Part shown: in pieces, positions 1 through 10,949 of the stretch | How positions within the stretch are numbered: position 1 is the stretch's first letter | Layout of the letters: every line of letters begins with the position of its first letter | DNA from: Salvia splendens | Taxonomy: Eukaryota; Streptophyta; Magnoliopsida; Lamiales; Lamiaceae | Reading direction: 5' to 3' | NCBI RefSeq assembly: GCF_004379255.2 | Contig: NC_056050.1 | Span: forward strand, 124,001 to 188,000 | Length of the DNA stretch: 64,000 nt | Made by a program: the position numbers and the translations under genes | Notes under the pieces: model-generated | Told to the model about the DNA's origin: nothing | The model's database searches: none | What the model saw: only the letters and a program-made list of their open reading frames with translations

Positions 1-688
1 CTGAAAATGAAGCAACATTAAACCTAAGCATGGTGCATACGGAGGTATCCATGAGCTAGAGAAAAAGAGAGTACTGGAGCAATCGACACAAAATTCAGTC
101 TAAAAGAATTCTCAGTGAGGAACGAAGATATGAAGCTGATAAAGGATGGATGCTGCTCATCTTTCCATGTTGTGCTCATGATACAAACTCCATTGCAACC
201 TTCACCGGATTGAAATCTAATCACCGTCAATCAGAAGACAAACTCAAAACGCTGGATTCATAATTATAAGATCTATGTACTCATATTTTTTTTTGTTAAA
301 AAATGTTTGATTTTACATCCAGTTATATTTGGAAGGAGCATAAAATAGGCATAACCTAACCATTAAACCCAAAACAACTTGAAATTCCTCACAATCGCTG
401 ATAATAAATTCTACTGCATTTTCGAAAATTCAGCAGACAGCAGCAACATTTGGAAATCCAAGCTGATTGTGTGTATAAGCGTCAGATCCAAAGACAAAAC
501 CAGCATTTCTAGCACTGGAAGAATATCTATGCGAGAATTAAAAAAAATCCAAAACGGAACAAAATCAAATAAAACATAAATTATGCAGGAATCAGATTAT
601 CAAAAACGATACGGTAAATAGAAAGCAAATCACCTTTATTTGATAGTTGCGAAGGTGTTGATTCTCTGTAATCTGTCTCAGGATTCAT
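1..688 (-). CDS. 5' exons of a PARTING DANCERS-like gene (partial, runs off left edge)
   Basis: Two exons join in frame on the minus strand. Exon 1 (688-634) encodes an 18-residue start beginning [10 protein letters not shown] and ends AAAG before a GT donor. Exon 2 (199-75) follows an AG acceptor and encodes [20 protein letters not shown] and then an [19 protein letters not shown] stretch, ending before GTACTC. The next acceptor, TTTCAG, lies exactly at the left edge, so exon 3 begins just outside. From memory of the family, the TTW-(K/R)-(D/E)-E-x-HPSFI...SFRLNF block resembles plant PARTING DANCERS, a meiotic crossover protein. That identity is recall, not a search. The reading frame and splice phases are direct observations. 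A TATA-like sequence lies about 60 bp upstream of the ATG. Confidence 0.5.
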
Positions 689-951
689 GATTGCGGCAGA
701 TTGGCATTCGACGAAGCAGAGAAGACGCAATCAGCGACCAAAATGAAACTATATATACGCACTTTGGCGGGAAGAAGGATTTGGGACTAAAATTCAATTA
801 TTTCAAAATTTGTATCAGGTTGTTTTGCAAAACATAAGAACTTTAGATAGTAGTTGAGTGTAATTTCGAATTCAAGTTATTAAGTAAAGGGTTTGTAAAA
901 ATTAAAAATAAATAAAAATTATAGTACTCCTAGTTTTCAGCTGGAAGAAAA
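689..951. promoter_or_regulatory. shared promoter region of a divergent gene pair
   Basis: The two flanking ATGs point away from each other and are 263 bp apart. A TATA-like ATATATA at about 749-757 reads toward the minus-strand gene. The plus-strand side is AT-rich and shows no clear TATA box close to its start codon. Confidence 0.4.
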
Positions 952-3211
952 ATGCCGACGGCCGCCGTGAATGTCGCTGCCGCTTCCTTACCACCTCCCA
1001 AACGGCTCTTCTTCGACCGTCGCTACGGTTGGATGTAAGTCGTAATAAATTACTTACGGTCGAAGCCTTATCTGGTGGCCGCGGAATGTATGAATTTTCA
1101 TATTTCTTCTTGAAAATCATCTAAATATTATTTGGTTACGAGACAAATTATTCTGTAATTTCATGAGTAATTTATTTCGAGCTCACTTCTGATAGAGAAT
1201 ACTTAAATTTGGGTGTTTTTTTATTTGCGTTTGAAGGTTCTGCGTCATTCCTCTAGCAAAAACATTGATTCAGAAGGCATCTGAAACGGTAAGAACCCAA
1301 ATCTCCATATTTGCTTCCTTTGTTTGGTTGATTGCTTGCTGAAGTAAATATAATTTGGAGTTTTATTTGGTAGAAGTTTGGGTTGTTATTATAGCTATTT
1401 CCCATTTTTTATTTGGCTGATTGCTTGCTGAAGTAAACGGCTTGCATTGCAGTTGGGGTGTTATTATGGGTATTCCTCTTTCTTCCATATTTAAATGGTA
1501 GGCTTTTACAATAATAAAGGTTTTATTATGATATAGTAGTATTTAAGAGGAAATTGGGAAATTTGAGAATTACTGAGAAGAGTTATGATGTCCAAATCAT
1601 AGGTCATCAGTGCTAGTCAAGGTAGTAGTGTATTCTTTTGTCAAGATAACTCTGAGAATTTAGAGCTTGATTTTAGTGTCGTTTACTTCGGGTGGTGAGG
1701 AAACGAAGGCCAATAATGTGGAGGAACCAAGTCTAGTTAGCTCTGAAATCAGAGTTGATTATTGAAAGAGTATGCTGATCAATCCCCTTAGACTAAGAAG
1801 CTGCAAGCATTGGATTATGCTTTATCCATTGGCGGATCCAGAAACTAAATATCGTGGGGTCGAATCAGATAATAAATATTAAAAAAATTATTTAAATTAA
1901 ATAATTTATGCAAGTATGGATATTCTGAAAACAATGTACTTCCTTCGTCCTGCCATAAGTGAAGCGTTTTACTTTTTTTGCACGCAATTAAAGAAAAATG
2001 ATATATACAAGAAAAAGGATACGTTGACACTTATGGTGAGACAAAAAGAGTGTACTTTTTCTGTAACAGCTCAAATTTTTAAAAATTAAAAATATAATTG
2101 TAATATGAATGATAAGGTTGAAAATATAAATTATAAAACTAAAATTAGAAGAAATTAAGTTATAGATATTGTTTATTTAGATAAGTTGATTTATTGATAT
2201 ATGAAAATATATATTTAAAATTAATTAAAATTATTAGATAAGAATATATTTTTAATGCACTTCTTAGAATTAATACAACTTAATAAAGAAAGAAAACTCA
2301 AAATTCATAGTATTAAATTTTAAAATTAGAAAACTAAGAAATTTAATTTTTCAAAATTTAGTCAAATTGTGGGGCCATGGACTATATCTGTCTTGATGCA
2401 TCGTAACTAGGTAAATATTGGGAAGAAAAATTATGTGACATATCCATTCTCTCTCCTCATTCTTCACCGAACCCAATTTCGTTTCTCTCCTCGGCAAAAA
2501 AAATTGAAAGCGCCTCCCCAGCCGCGATCTGCCAGGATATTCCAGACGTTTCCCTTCCTCACTTCCTTCCTTTACCTCTGTTCAGTCTCATCTCACACTG
2601 CGTGAAGCGGGGCGGAGACGCGAACGGCGTAGGGTCGGAGGCTGAGGAAATGAACTCTCCGGCGGCACTCCGTGGCCGGTGGTGGGGTCGGCCGACCACA
2701 CTCGACCCCACCTGGATCCGCCGCTGGCTTTATCATTTGTATCGGCATGAAGAGACCATTCTTCTATGCTTTTGTTAAAATCAGAAGTGTGATTAATGTA
2801 GAATGGAGAAAAGCAGCCTTGTTCAATAAAATAATCAGCTTCACGTTTGTTGATAGACTTCTGACGTTACTACATTCCTTTTATCAACTGCATATATACA
2901 ATGTCATTTTTGTTGCAAAATCTTGCTTTTCTTTTAAAAAAATTATAACTGATGAATTCATATATGCTCTTCAACAGGAAAAATTTGTTGGGAGTTCGAC
3001 ACTGGAAGTCCTCGAAAGACCAAAATTGCTCTCACCCAAAGCTCTTCAAGCCACACTCATTCATCAAATGAAAAAATACAAGTCTTCTGTAAATAATGCA
3101 AAACTAGTTACGATGGCACCGGCAAGAAGTAGCAAGACGGAATCGACTCCCATCCCGACGGATCAGCCTAAAGGAAACACTGGATCACATACTGAAGGGA
3201 ATGTAGGCTAA
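952..3211 (+). CDS. small plant protein of unknown function, three exons, possibly decaying
   Basis: Exons 952-1034, 1237-1288 and 2978-3211 join with consistent phases into a 122-residue protein. It starts MPTAAVNVAAASLPPPKRLF, continues FDRRYGWMFCVIPLAKTL across the first junction, and ends with an ERPKLLSPKALQ helix-like segment and a Ser/Thr/Pro-rich tail. I recognise this as a conserved short plant protein family without known function, recalled and not searched. Exon 1 ends at an early donor (GT at 1035). Downstream, in another frame, 1059-1088 reads VEALSGGRGM and is followed by a second donor at 1088, which looks like the ancestral end of exon 1. A TAA at 1036-1038 and a frame change make that longer form unreadable. 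Intron 2 (1.7 kb) holds a 900-bp hAT element, and an LTR retrotransposon starts 62 bp after the stop codon. It may be a pseudogene or a shortened functional form. Confidence 0.55.
1827..2726. mobile_element. non-autonomous hAT-type element (900 bp) in an intron
   Basis: The ends are inverted copies: CATTGGCGGATCCAG at the left and, read inward from the right, CAGCGGCGGATCCAG. Both are followed by GTGGGGTCGA, after a short insertion at the left. Perfect 8-bp duplications GCTTTATC flank it at 1819-1826 and 2727-2734. An 8-bp target duplication with CA-G ends is the hAT signature. No transposase is visible. It lies in the last intron of the small plus-strand gene, and its GC-rich right end lies about 250 bp from the final acceptor. 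Confidence 0.85.
1939..2052. mobile_element. degenerate Stowaway-like MITE nested in the hAT element
   Basis: TA dinucleotides flank a 114-bp segment whose ends read CTTCCTTCGTCCTGCC...ATAAGTG and, inverted, CACTCTTTTTGTCTCACC...ATAAGTG. This matches the Stowaway/Mariner MITE pattern (CTCCCTCCGTCCC ends, TA target) with several changes. Confidence 0.5.
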
Positions 3212-3272
3212 ATTAGTACCTGGTCTGGATATTTTTCACAGTATTGATCTCTCTTTCTTATGATATGATTCT

Positions 3273-4780
3273 TGAATGTAGCTGGATTTGATGTGATGTG
3301 TGCTGATGTAAAAGTAAACTCTTATTAGGTCCAGAGGATTCACTAGAGCACAGGGTCTAGGAGATCATGAACTCTTAGAATTGACAACGACAATCTCGCT
3401 TCAAAACCTCAACCCTCTATACTATTTGCTAGTATAGGGAAGTTGGGATCGAATCCACGAGGACGGAAGGGTTTGGAATGCATTAAGAGAACTTTGGAGG
3501 GTTCGGCTGCTGCCACGCAACAAGAGGATTGAGTTTTAACTACTAGACCTGGGAAATTAAATCTAATCTATTCTATCTACTGGATCCAGAGAACTGAAGG
3601 TGCTTCAAATGTAATTACAATCATGATTTGAAACTGAAAATTAACTTTAAATCATTTACCAAATTTCCTGGATCAAGCTACATAAGTTTCCTAAAACAGC
3701 TAGACAACAGAGCATAAGAAAAAAGTAACAGAACAGATTTCCCTAAATAGCTACCGACAGAAAAGGCTGCAACTAACAAACTAAAGCGGATCTGATTCTA
3801 ACTACCGATTATCATCATCTTCCTCATCAAACAAACATGAACTAGAGCGAAACAGAGCATAGAAACAAAGCATACTTCAAATCGAACGTTAAACAAAACG
3901 ATTAAGCTAAATATCACCAGATCTAATCTACCAGGTCAAGCAAATCAACAATAACAGAGAATTCCATGTAGATCTAGAAAGTACGTACTCAGATTCAAAC
4001 ATTAAAAATGAAATCTACTCTAGATCCATCAGATTCAACACGGACAAAACCAGATCTACAACTTCCAACTCTCGATTCAACTCCGATTCAACCAAATAAT
4101 CAACAAATCAACTCAGATTGCTCTGATCTCAACACCAAACATCCAATAGTTGCGAAAAGCATCCAGATCAGTAAAATCAACACAAAACATTACAAATCAT
4201 AGTGAAAGCAGAAAATGGAACTAGATTAAACCATAAAACGTCAGAGTTTAACACAAAACAGTCGCCGATCTTCCGGCAAGGAAGTCGGTGAGAGAGAGAG
4301 TACGTGCGTAAAAGTAAAATGATTGTTTCTTCGCCCTTATCAGGACGGTGTTACACTTCCAGCTGAACAAAACACACCACACACTACACTACCTCGAATC
4401 GCCCATGAAACCAAATGTGTGAGCTAAGTGAGCGAAGACGAAGAGAGAGCCGAAACACCTAAGGAGTTTTCTAACTAAGAGCGGATGAAACCCTAAACTA
4501 AAAGAGAGCTGCTTCTTCAATATTTTTCCTCGTATTTATAGGCGTGGCTCCAATCCCTAGGGCAACGCTCTTTGCGATTTGACGTTTGTGCCCTTGAGGA
4601 CTTCGCTCCTTTTCTTCACCTTTTTGCTCCTTTTTCCTCTGCCCTAGTAATTGATACTCGTTCCTGGGTCTGGCAGATAATTCACGCATCTGGACTTATA
4701 ATTATACGTTAGCACCATGGAAAACACAGTATTTAGATCCAAAACAAATGCATGAAGCGAGCCTTATCAAACTGCTCACA
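3273..4780 (-). repeat. 3' LTR of the Athila-like element
   Basis: About 1.5 kb, nearly the same as 14553-16051 apart from scattered substitutions and a small indel near 3860. On the plus strand it starts TGAATGTAGCTGG and ends CTGCTCACA. The polypurine-type sequence expected upstream of a 3' LTR, on the minus strand, lies just beyond 4780. Confidence 0.85.
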
Positions 4781-6040
4781 CTTAAACCATACTTGTCCTC
4801 AAGTATGAAAGACAAGAAAGATAAATAAGGCACGTTTCAATGCATGTTCCCCTTTTAACCTACCCTAAGAAAAGAAAATAAAACACGAACTCCTAGACCT
4901 AGACATAGAAACACACAGAAAAAACACAAGACAAAGAAGAAAATAAAACACATAGGTGCATAAACTGGTATTTTTCCTAGCAGCCATCCCCACAAGTTTA
5001 AGGTCAATCCAAGTATCTACAGGCTCAGATTCTTCCCCCTCCCTTCTTCTACCTAGTCAAGTTGTCAGTTCGTCAAGATGGCCTTAGTCTTTACTATCTA
5101 TTGGATTCACTCGATCGCTCATTCCTCACCAGGGATGTTAGGATCATCCACTCTTCATTTTGCCATGCCATTGATACCTTAAGATCGGATGTCACAGAAT
5201 AGTTCCTTAAGGTCTTTCATTGGGTTATAATGGGGCTAGGGAATTACAATGTATATCGGTGAGAATCCTAAGGGGCCTAAGTTGAAAAGGTAATAGTAAG
5301 AACATAATGCGGACATGTGAACTTAGGGACAAAACTTGGTAACAACCTCCCCCATGTATGATTTTATCTTTCCCAGCATTTTGGAGATGTTTCTTGGCTA
5401 CTTAGCCTTATTTTCCCTGCTTTATTTTCACTGGGCCAGATAAATTTTTTTTCTGCCCTTCTCTTTTTTCTATTTATTTTATATATCTATTTTTTTCTTG
5501 GGTCAGGTCACAACTATGCCTGCCCATTTTCTTTTCTAACTTCTTTTCTTTTTCCTGGGCCTGATGACATGTATATCCATTTTTTTCTGCCCATATTTTA
5601 ACCACTTTTCCTCAGGTCAAGTTACAACTTTCCTTGCCCGTTTATTTTTCCCTTGTTTCTCAATCTGTCTTCTACCCCTACCATCGAGCTAATCCATCTC
5701 TGCCCCCTTGTTCACATGGCATGAAAGCTAAAGGTTCTAATAAGAATGGATTCAGTTTAGTTCAGGCCCAAAGAGTTCACTAATGGGTGCCTTTCCAATG
5801 AGGCAGGTTCAGCAGGTTCGAAAGAATTAAGCTCAAAATGGTTATCCCTATTGCCTTTAGTCCTTACTACTTGTGTCACTTTTCTCTTAGCATCAATGGC
5901 AACCACTCTATTATTTCCAATGTGTTTAGTAGAAAGTGTTCTAATCTAGGCTTATAACTCACTTTTAAGTGGGCTTCACAGTTAGTTTCAAATTAAGGCA
6001 TTTTCTATCATTCTCACTTCATCCAACTAACTTTGATTTA
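4781..6040 (-). other. retrotransposon 3' untranslated region, no readable gene
   Basis: This lies between the 3' LTR and the integrase remnant. It is rich in pyrimidine tracts on the plus strand and repeats a short theme (GGGCAGA / CCTGGGTCAGG-like) at about 5420-5650. No open frame of note is seen, so it is probably degraded retrotransposon sequence. Confidence 0.4.
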
Positions 6041-6695
6041 TTAAGGAAAAGGGTCGCACATTTCTAGAGATGGTACTGACTTCGCGATTTTCATCGTGAT
6101 ATTCCGCTGCAGATATGCTCCAATAAGATGGCATGTATAGAGATGGCGAGAAGTGTGGGTGGTCATCAGATTGCACGCCTGGGCTAGCCAGTACCCGAGG
6201 TAGACTTTCACACCTTTCAACATACACCAAGTGAAATAAAGATCCGGTGTAGTGAGGGTAGAGCTGACCTGTCCCATCAAGTTGTAACCAATGAAGATTT
6301 GGGCGAAGCGGAGGAGGTGGTTAGTGATGTGGACTCCTCTTGAGATGCTAGTCTTGAAGCGCCCACCACGCTTATGGGTGATGAGCTCCCAAGCCTGCTG
6401 CGTATCAAAATTGGGAGTTTTCCTCGGGCCAAAATGTCCATCGCACGCTAATGCATGACAGTGGTCCAGTACGTCTTTTTGTTCCCATTCTGGAATGCAT
6501 CTCCTGATTACTAGGTCGGATCTCATTCTCCATAGATACGGATCGTCCCAGAAGTAGTACTTGGCCCCGCTTCTGATTTTCATCCTTTGGGTCCGAGAAA
6601 TCTCTGGGGTACTGGGTAGCTCCCCTGTGACCAAGTAGTTTGCTAAGTCAGCTAACCATGGTTCTTGATGAGTCTCGTTCTCGGCCTTGGTTACT
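6041..6695 (-). pseudogene. integrase N-terminal remnant fused to an ATHILA ORF1-like fragment
   Basis: In minus orientation the frame first reads EPWLADLANYLVTGELP and then a zinc-binding integrase N-terminus with CHALACDGHFGPRKT, as in Ty3-type polyproteins. Right after this motif, near 6415, the sequence changes to a stretch with ISRGVHITNHLLRFAQ and LYFTWCMLKG. This is not integrase and resembles, from memory, the extra ATHILA ORF1-type region of such elements. The catalytic integrase core is missing, which points to an internal deletion or recombination. Confidence 0.6.
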
Positions 6696-8266
6696 GGTCA
6701 GTATAAGGTGCTTTATTGGATAATATCTGCAAAATAGTTGTTAAAGTGTGCAGGTTGAAGTACTAAATCAGGAGAAAAGGTTCAGAAGGAATTCGAGTGA
6801 AAAAGCTGCGAAAAGTGTGCAAACTGGTTAGTATGAGTAGAAAATACGCAAACTGGTCAGGATGGATGCTACAGAACTGGACAAGAGAAGGAAGGACTTG
6901 CTTGGAATAATGAACTATCTAAAGAAGGGCAAAATTGTCATTCCACATGAAGAGAAAGCCCTAGAAATTAGGGCAAGTCACCCTATAAATAGGAGCTGAA
7001 CATAAAGAAAAGAGAGAATTTTGGACACCACTTCACTTAGGACTTATCATCACTACTACATCACTTTTGAGGAGAATAGCTCCACTAGCTCTTAGTTCCA
7101 TCTAAATCCAACAGCCTGACTTGAAGATTCCGGCCACCTGCCGGCGATGAGCATCATGCCTGATTCATTCCAGCCGTCGTAGTTTCAGAAATTCCTCCAG
7201 TTTCAGTTTCTGATGAGCCAAACAATCTTTTACTTGCTTTGTTTTTAAGATTTCTTAGTTTAAGTACTTGTTTTTGCTTGCCTTTGACTTGGATTCCAGT
7301 AGCTACTTAGTTGGAACATCTTTTGGGTTATAATCTTGAATGCAATGAAGTTTATTGTGGTTTTATTTTGTGTTTCAGCTTGCTTATTATCTCTTTCTGC
7401 CTAGTAGCTAGATCTGGTAGTTTTATGTTGATTTCTGTTGTTTAAGTACTTGAATCTACTTTGCTTAGTTAGATCTAGTTTTTCCTCAAGTGATTACAAG
7501 TTTTAATCAGGTTAAGTTCCTAAAAAAATGCATGGAATTCGTTTCTGCTTGTTTCTGTCACCCTGTTCCGCTGACCAGTTTGCGTAGATCTCAGTTTTCT
7601 TAGCTTTCGTTCTTGATTTCAAGTTAAATATTGCATTCACGAATTTTCAAGCTTGAGCATTCATCAATGGAGTTTGTCAGATCTTGTTAGTTTAGCTTGG
7701 TGAAGAAGAAAATGTCACAATCAAAGAATGGGACCACTTGTGTTGCTTTTGTTGCTTTATGCTTTTGTACTTGCACTTTTTCTGTTTTTCTGCACACCCA
7801 GCAGACAGTCTACCAGCATGTCCTTTGATTCCCTTTTCCTTTTGTCTAGCCATTTTTAGTAAGTTTCGTCTAGTAGCTTCTCACATGCACACTCGCACCT
7901 TAGTTTACACACGCATTTTAATTTCTTTTAGCATGCAGCATTTAGAGTCCACCCTGACCTACTGGTCAGGAGGGGTATAGGTTCCATTTCATTTTCCGAC
8001 TAAGTAAAACTCAATCCCAAAAAAGCGTGGTAGCTAACCAACCGCTCCCAGAATGTCATCGCAAGTGTATCTCGCCTACGTCCATCTCTGTGGGATTCGA
8101 CCCTTACTCCACTATACTAGCCAGTAGAAGTGGGTTGAGGTATTTTTTTGTTGATAGGGAAGATAAACACAGACCCAACCACACAGCTAGGTCTAGGTAC
8201 CCTCCTGGCCAGTTGACACACACACACAGACTCATAGTCTCATCTTTTCCCTCCATCAGTTCTGCA
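6696..8266 (+). repeat. nested LTR-like sequence, plus orientation, probably another Gypsy LTR
   Basis: This interrupts the RNase H-integrase region of the minus-strand element. It has a TATA box (CCTATAAATAGG near 6982), a long non-coding leader, and near its end GTGGGATTCGACCC followed by CTCCACTATACTAG. That kind of sequence also occurs, in opposite orientation, in the LTRs of the surrounding element. This suggests a solo LTR or LTR fragment of a related family on the plus strand. No clean target duplication was found, so the boundaries are approximate. Confidence 0.4.
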
Positions 8267-9880
8267 TGTTAGGGTTTTGTATACTAGAAATCACCTTTCA
8301 AGTGATTGAATACTGTAAAACTCTATATATTCTTTTCCAATGAATGCAACAGATTATTTTTGTCATAATGTTGTTATGTTTTACATTTAATGGATGTTTA
8401 TTGCATATTTAAATGTATAAGCGAACGTAACAAAGTCTAAGTCTTTGTTTTAGTAGACCGGTTGGGGGCGTCGTCCATTTTAAGGTAACACGGTCAGTTC
8501 TGAACAAAGAAATATAAGAATTTCACAACCTAGATAGGCCTAGACTACCTATCGTGAAAGGTTGCAATGTCAGTCTGATTATTTATAAGCCTTATTGAAA
8601 TAAGATGACGTTGGTGTGGTATAGCACTGAATTGGATCTAAAACGGCAAGACGAGTCTTTATGCTATCTACTAAAAGATGAGGTCTTGATAATTAATTTC
8701 TTAATCAATGTACGTTAACATTGAGCATACGATATTGATTATCTACTACTTTGACTTACCAATAGGTGCGGGTTTTTCGTAACCCAACGATCCTGGTATC
8801 TTGGGTAGTGGCGATTAATATCTAGCGGTGCTAGGATTGCTATTATATTGAATCGTGCGCGAGGTGAGTCTCGTTTGATAACATCCACAAGAGGAGCTCG
8901 AAAGAATGTTTTATTATTCGGAACCTAGCTAGTTGGAGTTTGATTACTCTATGAATAATAAATAAGCGTTTCTTGCTAAGTCCACTCTTGGAGTTTATAA
9001 GATGTTAATTAATTAAGTCCATAGCAGACGTTGATTAAATAATGGATGTTTCTATCTTAAGCGCAGGAAATAAATGACAAACAAATGGAAACCCGGAATA
9101 CTTGTAATTTCAGATTTGGATGGGCGGTGCAATATTACTTCTTTAGTGGTTGATTGTAATATTCCAATATAAGCTCATATTAAATTGTGGGTTCAATTTA
9201 ATTAGTAAAAAGCTAATTGAGGGAGACCATATCCAAATTCTTCCTTAGATCCCTGACTGGGCCCAATATGTCACTTAATATAAATAAGAGAATAAAGGAG
9301 ACAGAAAATACACTTGTTTCTCATCATAATTTTCGTCCCCCCTATTCCAAGCAGAGGGACGATTTTTCCTCTCTTTCCGTGTGCAGGGTTCTGTCTTCTT
9401 TATTTGAGTCCTAGTATTCTGGTGAGATTTGCCAATACAAATATCAGATTACAGTCTGGGATACCAGTCAGAAGATCCGAGGTCGAGTACTCAAGATCTT
9501 CACGTGGAGAAGACGCAAGCCATCTTCGATTCTTAAGTGAATCAACGAGGTAAATTGGCTAACTCCGTAGCAAGCATGTTTTAGGGATTATTTGTGCAAA
9601 AGCATGTTTAAATTCAAGTTGTGAGCATGATACATGTGAGAATTACGCGAATAGAGTTTATCTAAATAATCTGCTAAATATTACGCGAATAGAGTTTATC
9701 TAAATAATTCATTAAATAGATCAGTTTTTATGTGATCCGTTAGAACGCACGCTTCCGCAGCAAACCCCTTCACTGCATTCAGCGGGTACTTCCCTTTTTC
9801 AGAAACTCCAACTCCAGTTACGGCCATCACTTTATCCCAGCGAATAAGACTCGAGGTATCCCCTGTAAAGTACAGATGTT
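8267..9880 (+). repeat. second nested LTR-like fragment
   Basis: It begins TGTTAGGGTTTTGTATAC directly after the previous segment. It contains a long non-coding run, including a block of the type CACGTGGAGAAGACGCAAGCC near 9501, and a 38-bp tandem duplication at about 9637-9712. Host RNase H coding resumes near 9880. The type suggests an LTR/leader fragment of another retroelement. Its right border and class are uncertain. Confidence 0.35.
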
Positions 9881-10949
9881 CCTCCGGGAACGCATCTGTT
9901 ATAGCTTCTTCAGTATCTCTTTGGAAGATCCTGCTGAGATGGTCAGCTACCTTGTTCTCGGTCCCCTTCTTGTCATTCACTTCCCGGTCGGACTGTTGAA
10001 GTAATAACACCCATCAGATCAGTCTTGGTTTGGACTCCTTCTTTGCCAGTAGATACTTTATTGCTGCGTGATTAGTGAATACTATTACCCTTGACCCCAG
10101 TAAGTACGGTCGGAACTTCTCAAAGGAGTACACGACAGCTAGCATCTCTTTTCTGTGGTATCATAATTTTTCTGGGCTTGATTTAGGGTCTTTGATGCGT
10201 AGAAAATCGCATAGTTCTTCCCTTCAATTTTTTGACCTAAGACTGCTCCGACCGCGTAATCACTGGCGTCACACATTACCTCAAACGGGTAATTCCAGTA
10301 TGGAGCTCTGATAATAGGGGCTGATACAAGCCTTTTCTTTCAGAAGTTGGAAGGCCCCTTGACATGCTTCGTCAAAGTTGAAGTCTATGTCATTCTGCAG
10401 GAGGCGAGTCAGTGGCTGTGCGATCTTTGCAAAGTCTTTGATAAACCTTCGGTAGAATCCAGCATGGCCTAGAAATCCCCTGATTTCCTTTTGATTTGTA
10501 GGGTACGGAAGCCTTGAGATTACGTCTACCTTCGCCTTATCCACCTGAATGCCCTTTTTCGAGACAACGTGTCCCGGAACAATTCCCTCCTGCACCATAA
10601 AGTGGCACTTCTCAAAATTCAACATCAAATTTTTCTCTCTGCACCTTTGTAATACCAGATCCAAGTTGGCGAGACAGGTCTCGAAGGAATGCTCATAAAC
10701 CGTGAAGTCATCCATAAAAATTTCGATACATTCCTCCAATAGGTCTGAGAAAATACTCAGCATGCACCTCTGAAAAGTGTCGGGCGCATTGCATAAACCA
10801 AAGGGCATCCTTCTATATGCATACGTCCCAAATGGGCACGTGAAGGTCGTCTTTTCCTAATCTTCCGGATTGACGTAAATCTGGAAGTATCCACTGTATC
10901 CGTCCAGAAAACAGAAAAACTTCTTGCCTGCTAACCTTGACAGAGTCCA
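9880..10949 (-). pseudogene. reverse transcriptase and RNase H remnant
   Basis: On the minus strand the RT core reads FLDGYSGYFQIYVNPED, MPFGLCNAP, then IEIFMDDF (catalytic FMDD form), and FLGHAGFYRRFIKDF. RNase H follows with CDASDYAVGA, EKEMLA and ENKVADHLSRI. Stops and frame changes separate these blocks. The RT fingers segment that should precede FLDGYSGY is absent: the frame passes from the protease linker (LLEVLRRNKKAI) to this core within a few dozen bases. The element therefore could not make a complete RT. Confidence 0.8.

Noticed and set aside
2672..2977. plus-strand frame running into the last exon of the small gene
   Set aside because: It starts inside the hAT element and passes through intron sequence. 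Only the part after the acceptor at 2977 matches the gene.
4008..4202. 64-codon frame repeated at 15282-15476
   Set aside because: It lies within the two LTRs and is identical only because the LTRs are copies. No domain.
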